Source: Nemania diffusa
Taxonomy: Eukaryota > Ascomycota > Sordariomycetes > Xylariales > Xylariaceae
DNA: 64,000 nucleotides
Assembly (NCBI GenBank): GCA_038501195.1
Contig: JBBPUQ010000008.1
Span: forward strand, 600,001 to 664,000
Reading direction: 5' to 3'
Shown: piece after piece, positions 56,516 to 64,000 of the stretch
How positions within the stretch are numbered: the first letter of the stretch is position 1
How the letters are laid out: each line of letters begins with the position of its first letter
The notes under the pieces: generated by a model
What the model saw: only the letters and a program-made list of their open reading frames with translations
What the model was told of the DNA's origin: nothing
Databases searched by the model: none
Position numbers and translations under genes: made by a program

Positions 56516-57193
56516 CTACCTTTCGCACGTAGCGCACGATTCTGAGGCCCACTCAAAGAGGTCAAAAACTAACTTCCTTTGTTCATGGAGTTTCGATTCA
56601 GCTTCTAGAAGCCGGGCTCTCGCAAACCGCACCATCTCCCGGGTGCCAAAGTCCATCAAGTCTTGCATGGCGGCACAGAGTATCGACGTGTCATTCTCGA
56701 GCATGTATAGCTTCTCGCACTCCGCAAACAGCTTTTCCTCCCAATTCGCACGATATTGCGGACTGTGGACGAAGTTGGGGTACCAATCAGAGTTGTCACC
56801 TCGAATGCGCGCTAACTCTCGCCATGTAGCAGGAACGGCCTCACGGTAGGCGCACTCGTTTCCGAAATAGGGAAGACGTTTGTGATGGTGCTCTAGAATG
56901 AAGTTTTCGCACTCTTCGGGTTGAAAACTGTCGTGTTCCGGTCCAAAATCCAGATACCCGAGGAAATCGTTGCAATATTCTACCTCCGTATGAGGTACGC
57001 AGCAAGTGTGATAGGGACACTTCTCCGTAGGGCTATTCAGAAGCCACTTGAGCGGTGGGAGCACGAGCTCGCAGCGATGAAAGTTGGTGCGTAGCGGATT
57101 TGCGTATATGAGGGGCCTAGGAGCGACGGGGTCCATTATCATAGGGGCAGCCACATCGTGGTGCATTAGGTGGGTTATGATTCTCCTGCACAT
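56516..57193 (-). CDS. Cys/His-rich hypothetical protein, 225 residues (paralogue of 62049-62696)
   Basis: A single exon. The N-terminal module MCRRIITHLMHHDVAAPM and the later KCPYHTCCVPHTEVEYC resemble the gene at 62049 (MCLKIVTHTIVCDVRPVM; QCPVHDCCHI). The spaced Cys and His residues suggest a small metal-binding module. The C-terminal half is helical (FARARLLEAESKLHEQRKLV). Fungal-specific small proteins with such MC-x-x-I starts are common and uncharacterised. No signal peptide, so probably intracellular. Confidence 0.75.
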   Translation of the reverse strand: MCRRIITHLMHHDVAAPMIMDPVAPRPLIYANPLRTNFHRCELVLPPLKWLLNSPTEKCPYHTCCVPHTEVEYCNDFLGYLDFGPEHDSFQPEECENFILEHHHKRLPYFGNECAYREAVPATWRELARIRGDNSDWYPNFVHSPQYRANWEEKLFAECEKLYMLENDTSILCAAMQDLMDFGTREMVRFARARLLEAESKLHEQRKLVFDLFEWASESCATCER

Positions 57194-57839
57194 TGTCGGA
57201 AACCGTCTAGGAGTCTCTAGTGAGCCTCTTGGTAAAGGTGAAATAAAAGAAAGAAGTGAATCGCACCAAGACCAGCCTGGTGATGGTCCTTAGAGCGCGT
57301 GCAGCGAGAGTGTAATAGGAGGAAGTAATGACTACACTACACATTCCCCGTAGGAAACTCGCTGTACGGCTCTAGAGGTACCTATATATAACGAAAAGAG
57401 AAAACAAAATACAAGCAATCAATGACAGAAACTCGAGCAGTCCACCGCTCGTGAGCGTAACGCTAGCTCGTCGCAAATTTATAACAGTGCTACTGTACAA
57501 TGAACAGCATATTCTAAGACAGGGGCCACAAAGGCAGAGTATTGTTGCCATTCTACACAATGCCTCAAAAAACAACCGACTTCTAATTGTAGAACATTCG
57601 CTTTATGATAGACTCGAAAGAGATAACATGCGGCTATGCAAAATGTCAAGTTCCAGTTCGTGTTGATAGTTTGCGTGACATCATTATTTGGGATATACTT
57701 TGTATGAGATGAACTAAATAGACTACTATCTGTTAGGGGCGCTCTGTGTTGTAGAGATATTCCCTCACAAGACCCAAGTTTTGATCACCATTGATTTAAA
57801 TCAATAATCCTCCATTACCCATTGAATCACCGGAAATGT
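57194..57839. other. Intergenic region
   Basis: Promoter of the Cys/His-rich gene and 3' flank of the GH5 gene. No gene is seen. Confidence 0.5.
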
Positions 57840-59175
57840 CTAGCAAGGACTCATGCTCGCAGCGCTCGCGGCATCCTTTGGAATAATGCCGGCGTCGACG
57901 GCACTCTTGTAACACCACCTCCACTCATTGAAACCCTCGATCCAATTGCATTTCCATGACCAGAACACCCAGCCGCCAGATCGTTCATATGCTTGCGCCT
58001 GGGCGGCAAAGAACTCCTTGTACCAGTCATCGTTAGCGCCGGTGCTGCGGATATCGAATTCGGGGTTGTACTGCGCGGCCTCTAAGATCGACATCGACCA
58101 CTCGCCAATGATTGTATCACTACCTGCCCCATTATAGCTACACACTGCAGATATGTAACTGTCATGTGTAGCTGAGGTCGCCGTATCCCATTTAAAATAT
58201 CGATGATCGTCGTAGAACGCGAAAGTCGTGTCTGGTAAGTTCTGGTTGGGGTTACCCGAGCCCCAGGCGTCGCCCTGTCGACGTGGTTAAATATCTGTAA
58301 GTTCCTCGAGTAACTGTAGACATACCATGAATTGAATGTGAAGCTTGTCACTATCGGCTGTTACAAGTTGGGCCTCGCGCTCTCGAATTCGATTCCAAGC
58401 ATTCGAGTAATAGTTGGCTATCATGTCCGCAGCTTGGGGTGGATAGTCGTTAGAATGCACAGGCTCGTTCATTACTTGTAACATGCCAACATTATAGTAC
58501 GCCGGGGTAGTATGAACCCGCTCTGTCATCCATTCCAGGAACTTGTAGGCGCGTTCATAGTTATCCGATGTGTAAAAGCCTGGCCAGTCAACAACATGTC
58601 CGGTGTAAGGCTGGCCCGGGTATTGGGATCCAGGTCCTCCATGAAGATCCATGATGACATATAATCCCAATTCAGTGCAGTTCCCGACGATATAGTCTAG
58701 ATACTCGAGACCGCCTTTTGGGTAGTATTCGCCGTCATTTACAAGCTCCTCGTTAATCCAGAATCCCACCGGAATCCGAACAGTATTAAGGCCATAGCTT
58801 TTAATCTCATTGAGGTCATCCGCAGTGATCCAGGTCTGCCAATGGGTTTGAAATGCTGCGTCTGCTGCATCCTGGCCAAGGCGCTGAACACATGACCATT
58901 CATCAGCAGTGCCGCCGCAGCCCATGCTATTCCATTCATCGCCCGCCATCCATGGCTCAACGATAAACATGGACCCGAGGTTTACACCCCTAATCTTATC
59001 CGCACTCGGAAGCCATCGTCTGCCTGGTTTCCCTGTCGTGCCGGTAGCAAGGGAGGCTGTAGGCAGGTAAGCAGAGGGTAAATACAAGCTAAAGTGCATA
59101 TGACTTACGTCTCGACTCAGCAAGTGAAGCTGTAGTAGCGGCCAGAGCAAATAGATTCTGCACAAGTGATCGCAT
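57840..59175 (-). CDS. GH5 glycoside hydrolase, probably endo-beta-1,6-glucanase
   Basis: Secreted glucanase acting on fungal-type beta-glucan. Exons 59175-59109, 59056-58326 and 58274-57840, with introns of 52 and 51 nt; 410 residues. A signal peptide (MRSLVQNLFALAATTASLA) precedes the GH5 core: KIRGVNLGSMFIVEPWM, LNTVRIPVGFW, YVIMDLHGGPGSQ, Glu220 in LQVMNEPVH (acid/base) and Glu324 in TIIGEWSMS (nucleophile). The GVNLGSMFIVEPWMAGDEW segment and the Cys pair in MGCGG..WSCVQRLG recall subfamily 15 (endo-beta-1,6-glucanase) rather than exo-1,3-glucanases. A role in cell-wall remodelling or mycoparasitism is inferred. Subfamily is less certain than family. Confidence 0.9.
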
Positions 59176-59869
59176 CTTGAAGGATATCTGTAGCGGAAGA
59201 CTATCGAGGTGCACCTCTGGAGGAGAAGAGCATTCCTTCTAGATAGATATAAGGAGCATCGCGTTATGGTTAAGTACTCATGACGTTCTCACATAATCAG
59301 GTCGTAGATCGCATTGCTGTCTCTTTAATGAGCCTCAATGGCACAGTATACAGAGCGCAGTCCCTTCCTCCTCGATGACATGTAGACCAGAGCCTACATA
59401 TTAGAAGACATCAAGTGATTATTTCCGGTAGCTCATCAAACACTTTATCCCCCCTCTAGACATCCCTAGGACGATCACAACTGCGCATGGTCCTAGACTA
59501 CGAGTTTTCTTGCAGAAAGTCGGGTTACAATGTCCAAGTAGGATTAAAGGATAGTTGTGAAATCCTACGATTACATGCAGCGAAGTATTCGTTTTTGGGC
59601 GCTGCCGGCGCACCTTGGCACACACGCCAAGGGATTTTCGGCCCCTGCTGGTGATCATTACATAGCGCATAAGGCTTCGCCGAACTAAATATTCAGCAGT
59701 CAAGTCGTTATACTCACCATGGATACTAGATAGATAAGTATTTGGGTCAGTATAAAAGTTTTGTATCGTCTACAGCTCATCAAATTGAATTGAACATGTT
59801 ATAAATGACAGTAGTTGAGACAGAAAATCGGCGGAAGGGCGCTGAGGATACCGTTAAACTAGTGGGGAC
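59176..59869. other. Intergenic region (GH5 promoter)
   Basis: No gene features beyond the promoter region. Confidence 0.45.
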
Positions 59870-60334
59870 GGTGGGCCATTACCACATTATCCGACATAAC
59901 TATTTTTGCTCCAAAATTTGATTTCGCAAATACCGTACACCGCAAATACCTAAGTACTAATATCGCATATACTATAAAACATTAAATTAATCAAGCGTAT
60001 ATTTATTCAAGAACTAATAATATTATTATTGCTGTTACTGCTGTATTATCTTGCTGCATAGTTTTTTGCTATATACTTAGGTACCTCGTTACTTCATTTT
60101 TAACCTATCAACTAACCAGCTACTGAAATAACTAAACAATCTAAAATAACAACAACATTAATTTATAATAAAGTTAACAGTATATAAAAGCTTTATACAA
60201 TAAATAAATATATATAAATTTATAAATCTATATTTTGTACAAGGTATAATATATATAAGAGACCTATAATCTATGTCTAGATTTAAAAAAGCGAAATAAA
60301 AAAGTTATGTCGGATAATGTGGTAATGGCCCACC
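59870..60334. mobile_element. 465-bp non-autonomous TIR element (MITE-like)
   Basis: Perfect 32-bp terminal inverted repeats: GGTGGGCCATTACCACATTA then TCCGACATAACT at 59870-59901, inverted at 60303-60334. The interior of about 400 bp is extremely AT-rich and non-coding. The target-site duplication could not be assigned with confidence. It is unrelated in sequence to the element at 34984-35631. Confidence 0.82.
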
Positions 60335-62048
60335 CTAAGTGGGTGCCTTGGCGATTGTGTTTAGCGCATGGTTCTTAATAAGCTCGATGATCTATTTAAG
60401 TAGGTATGACTGTTGCCTTTGATTTTGGCGTTACCACACTGGTTTCTTGTCGTTTTTTATCCCGTCAATCATATAACCATAATCGCAAAATATGACTAAG
60501 AATGCAACACCAAATCCGCGACGGCTAACTAAGTATATGTCCTGGGCGCAAGTGCCGAAAGCATCGTGCGCAGATCTGCAGTCAATAGGTAGGCTCGCAA
60601 CCTATGGCACAAGTCAGAGTCGCGTTTGCCACCCTCAGTAGCGTTGAAACACCTATTATTGGCCCTGGATTGACGTGCCAAAACCAATAGGCCCATTTGT
60701 CGGAAGCGCGAGAAGCCTCGGGCTATGTGATGCACTGCAAGGGACTAGAATTGAAAGATGACTCCGAAATACTACAAAAACAGGACCCCCGATTCGTCCT
60801 CACGAAGAATCGAGGGGGTCATACCAATGCTTGTAGGAGGCTCAGACAGTAGGAGCCAAGGTAGCAGCCTATGGGCAACCGGACGAAAGGATACGATCAA
60901 AGTACCGTGGAGTTTCGGTCGCGGACTAGTGAAGAATTCTACAAGTCGACCGATAGGACTGTGAGAAGGCGCCTACGAGTTATCTAGTGGCTATGGCAAA
61001 CCAGATCTCCGATTTTTATGAGGCTAAAGGGCTATTTCATCAAGATAATAGCAAGTAATAGCTTCAAGACTGTATCAAAGTGACAACATACACCTGGATA
61101 TGCCTCAGGTACGAAAAGCTAGTTAGCGATGTTCCTCGGTCGCATGGAATCGCCATCCCCTCGACTTACGTACATACTACCCACGTGCTATCAAATGCTT
61201 CGAATCATATCTTCTCGATGAAGATAGCAGGCACTGAATTGGAAATCGACATCAATCATTTCGCAATGTTAAGGCGCGATGCAAGATAACCCGGTCAACG
61301 GGGGTTAGTCAACTTGCTGAGCTGCTTCTTAAGAGTCATTGCAGAGATATTAATAAAAGCGCTACTAATAGGTTATTAGAGAAGCGACAGAGCAAGAATT
61401 TTCTTGGCCAATTGGTTTCATAAAGGTAAAAGACAGGCGTTGCGATAACTATAGTCTACGCGATTGATGCTAAATAGATGGCAAGGCCATGAGGTCGTGA
61501 TATCCGCCGCACTAGGTTGATTATCGGTCGAAAAGGCAGCAATCATACCAGTTATAGTATTAGTAGCTATTAATCGACTTTGAGGCATAGCTAGCTTATC
61601 GATCTAAAGCTCTATGAGAAGAATAACTAGATGGCTACATATGATAGCTGCATGTCATCGAGATATAGACACGCAGCATCGTGACGTTGAACCCAGACGC
61701 GACATCCCCTAATTCTCTAAGACGTTGTCCAAGTCACTTTGTATCAATAACGACAAAGAGCTATCCGATTTCCGCCCTCTACGAAACCAAACTGTTTAGA
61801 ACTTTCATTCAGAAACGCAGGAAGACTTGCAAGGTTTCTTTGAACATCGAGCTATTGTATTAAACATAGAGCTATCAGCATAAGGAACAAGGCCTCAAAG
61901 AGCACTTTCGTTCAAAAGAAGTTGCAGCCGCTTCGCGAACATGAGAACGAAGTCTATGATTAACCTAATCATAGGACATTTTACGATACAAGAACTCCCT
62001 AGATAGAAACCCCCACACCAAACCTGGAAGCCTCTGGTAGAAGTCAGA
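60335..62048. other. Intergenic region
   Basis: No supported gene. Short frames such as 60758-60964 and 61080-61289 have no recognisable family. Confidence 0.45.
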
Positions 62049-62696
62049 ATGTGTCTCAAGATTGTAACTCACACGATTGTGTGTGACGTACGACCCGTGA
62101 TGCGTCATCCATCCAATCCGACTTCACATATCGTTGACCCTTTCAGTGTTCTGTGGGATAAAGGCTGCGCTGCAACCGCTTCAAAGCCCAGCGGAAGCCT
62201 CCAGTGTCCAGTACACGATTGTTGTCATATCAGCACCCGCACGTTTCCGTGCGGCTGTGGTAACGTCGTCGGATACCACCGCTACCTACCTGCGAAGGTG
62301 CCATCCGCATACACGATAGATGCCGCCCAGCTCCCAAGTCCGGGAGTCTGGCGTATCCTACAAAACCTCGATGACTTAAGCTTCGCGACTCCAGCTCAGC
62401 CTGCTCCATCCGAAGAGCTACAGATCGCGCGTTTAGGGCTTCAATACGCTATTGATCTACTAGGCTCGGTGGCCAAGGAGCTTGAGGCTGCTTCTAGGAA
62501 GAGAGATTTGAAGGAGCAAAACATGAAGAATGGAGCTCCGTACGAGAAGGAGCTCCAGGCTGCACAAAAGGAGCTAGAGCGCTTGTCAAGCGAAGCATGG
62601 GATATACAGACTACATACTACACATGGGTGAGCACGGTGGAGAAATTAGAACAGCTAGAGTCTGGAAAGGTCTCTGCTGTCGAGCTGTCGGCTTAA
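62049..62696 (+). CDS. Cys/His-rich hypothetical protein with coiled coil, 215 residues
   Basis: A single exon starting MCLKIVTHTIVCDVRPVM. A Cys/His-rich segment QCPVHDCCHISTRTFPCGCG (about 57-76) is followed by helices and a coiled coil at ~135-205 (EKELQAAQKELERLSSEAWD; VEKLEQLESGKVSAVELSA). It shares the N-terminal layout of the gene at 56516-57193, with a divergent C-terminal half. A metal-binding module plus coiled coil is inferred; function unknown. Confidence 0.78.
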   Translation: MCLKIVTHTIVCDVRPVMRHPSNPTSHIVDPFSVLWDKGCAATASKPSGSLQCPVHDCCHISTRTFPCGCGNVVGYHRYLPAKVPSAYTIDAAQLPSPGVWRILQNLDDLSFATPAQPAPSEELQIARLGLQYAIDLLGSVAKELEAASRKRDLKEQNMKNGAPYEKELQAAQKELERLSSEAWDIQTTYYTWVSTVEKLEQLESGKVSAVELSA

Positions 62697-63090
62697 ATAA
62701 AGGCGCGTCTCAACACCTTAGATACAAGAAGTTTGAGAGATACAGTAAGACAATCTTCTTGTACGGTTTCCAGCGATATAAATGAATTTATATATAATTT
62801 ATGCGCAGAGAAATAAGTAGATATCTTAATATCAGTAAAATTATCATTGATCTTAAACGTTACACAACTGAAAGCAGATATATGAGAGAAAGTGGCTGAC
62901 ATGACGTAGAGGGGTGAACCTTGCCTAAGTAGGAAAATGAGAAAACCTTCGTCAAGATATACAATCTGAATGGAGCGCCACTATGTACGATTGAGCTGCC
63001 TACCCCAACACAATCCACATCATCAAGTCTATCCATCTCATCAATTGATTTTCGCCGTTTTATAAGTGTCATCAAATCATAATCAGCAAT
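62697..63090. other. Intergenic region (GST promoter)
   Basis: AT-rich spacer upstream of the GST gene. No gene is seen. Confidence 0.5.
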
Positions 63091-63857
63091 ATGGCAGCAG
63101 AAGCGGAAAACAAGCCGACCCTCCAGCATCTCAACGTACGTGTATCCCGAGATATGAGCGTCTTGGCAGCATAGTACAGTGATCTCTAACAGCAATCTAG
63201 AACTCACAATCACAAACCATCCTCTGGCTTCTTGAAGAGCTAGAAATCCCCTACAACCTCAATCTATTCGAGCGCGAGAAGAACCGCGCGCCCGAGAGCC
63301 TCAAGTCGACGCATCCCCTCGGCAAGTCCCCGCAGCTCATCACCGCGTCAGGGCGCGTCATCATCGAGCGGTCGGCCATCGCAGCCTACCTCATCGCGAC
63401 ATACGACAGCGCGGGCAAATTCAAGGTCTCCGGCCGCGACGAGCAGCACGATGCCGTGCGCGAGCAGGAGCTCGTGGGGTTCGCTGAGGCGAGCTTCAAC
63501 ATGACGGCGATGACGGCGATGATGTTCTACTACCTGAAGGCTCTGTCGCCCTTCTTCATACGGCCCCTCGTCGCGGCCGTGAGCGCTATGATCCACCTGG
63601 GCTATGTCGACAAGGAGTTCGATGCGCAGCTCAAGTATATGGATGGCCTACTCGAGGGCCAGGAGTACTTCATGAGCGATGGGAACCCGACGCGCGTGGA
63701 CTTCGTGATGCTGTTCTTCGTGCAGTCGGTGTACCAGAGCAAGGTCGTGGACATCGCGCCGTACCCGAACGTGAAGGCGTGGCATGATCGCTGCGTGGCT
63801 AGGCCAGCGTGGCAGCGGGCTATGGAGAAGGGTAACGGGTACTCACTCAGCCTCTAA
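63091..63857 (+). CDS. Glutathione S-transferase
   Basis: Cytosolic enzyme conjugating glutathione to electrophiles. Exon 1 is 63091-63135 (15 codons) and exon 2 is 63201-63857, with a 65-nt intron; 233 residues, normal for the family. The N-terminal thioredoxin-like domain holds LNNSQSQTILWLLEELEIPY (Ser/Asn catalytic region), HPLGKSPQLI (cis-Pro loop) and VIIERSAIAAYLIATYD (glutathione-binding Glu-Ser). The all-helical C-terminal domain includes EYFMSDGNPTRVDFVMLFF and PNVKAWHDRCVARPAWQRAM. The start codon is in good context and matches the usual short first exon. Complete. Confidence 0.93.
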
Positions 63858-64000
63858 GTTCACATGTCTTGCTTAGAAGTGGTTGCAGCTCATATAGCGC
63901 CATTCATAGACAAATATAACGCAACTCTTAGTCGCAAATCTCAAACAAAATGAGCCGCCCTCAAGGTGCCGACATATAGTTAGTTAATCAACCACACGGG

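Noticed and set aside
1..64000. CRISPR arrays, bacterial operons, prophage
   Set aside because: No regularly spaced repeats and no bacterial gene organisation; all gene structures are fungal.

Overview
The window is nuclear DNA from a filamentous ascomycete (Pezizomycotina, most likely Sordariomycetes). The evidence is short GT..AG introns of about 42-170 nt with fungal donors and CTRAC-like branch sites, a dispersed single-copy 5S rRNA gene, an intron-bearing tRNA-Leu, and fungus-specific families (DUF3176, DUF6536, GH54, GH28, fungal subtilase). Genes sit alone on either strand, separated by long AT-rich intergenic DNA. I rebuilt intron-exon structures by hand, matching splice sites to reading phase.

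Layout. 1-1 kb: 5' part of a DHA2 multidrug-type MFS transporter running off the left edge. 1.8-3.8 kb: intronless subtilisin-like protease. 4.2-5.0 kb: a decayed coding remnant. 5.5-8.8 kb: large F-box-like/ankyrin protein. 8.8-13.4 kb: gene-poor AT-rich block. 13.4-27 kb: a plant-cell-wall and sugar stretch holding GH54 arabinofuranosidase, a DUF3176 membrane protein, a small secreted protein with three 33-residue repeats, GH28 polygalacturonase, tRNA-Leu(CAA), and an MFS sugar transporter with an apparent 1-nt frameshift at codon 9. 30.3-32.8 kb: Trf4/Cid14-type poly(A) polymerase. 33.7 kb: 5S rRNA gene. 35.0-35.6 kb: a 648-bp TIR element with TA flanks. 35.8-38.6 kb: a DUF6536 membrane protein with an in-frame TAG near its 3' end. 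39.3 kb: truncated 5S pseudogene. 39.6-40.5 kb: coiled-coil protein. 41.8-43.7 kb: secretory amidohydrolase whose last small exon ends in HDEL. 45.3-45.5 kb: an orphan terminal exon. 46.8-50.8 kb: two mitochondrial housekeeping genes in divergent orientation (cytochrome c heme lyase, ABC1/ADCK kinase). 51.0-53.4 kb: two small secreted proteins. 56.5-64 kb: two related Cys/His-rich proteins, a GH5 (probably endo-beta-1,6-glucanase), a second short TIR element, and a glutathione S-transferase.

Functional picture. Secreted GH54, GH28 and GH5 enzymes, a secreted-repeat protein, small secreted proteins and a sugar transporter suggest a plant-associated or saprotrophic lifestyle. Essential RNA-processing and mitochondrial genes are interspersed. 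Transposon relics, a nonsense codon, a frameshift and an orphan exon show local gene decay. The most novel-looking items are the HDEL-tagged amidohydrolase and the 33-residue repeat protein with dibasic sites.
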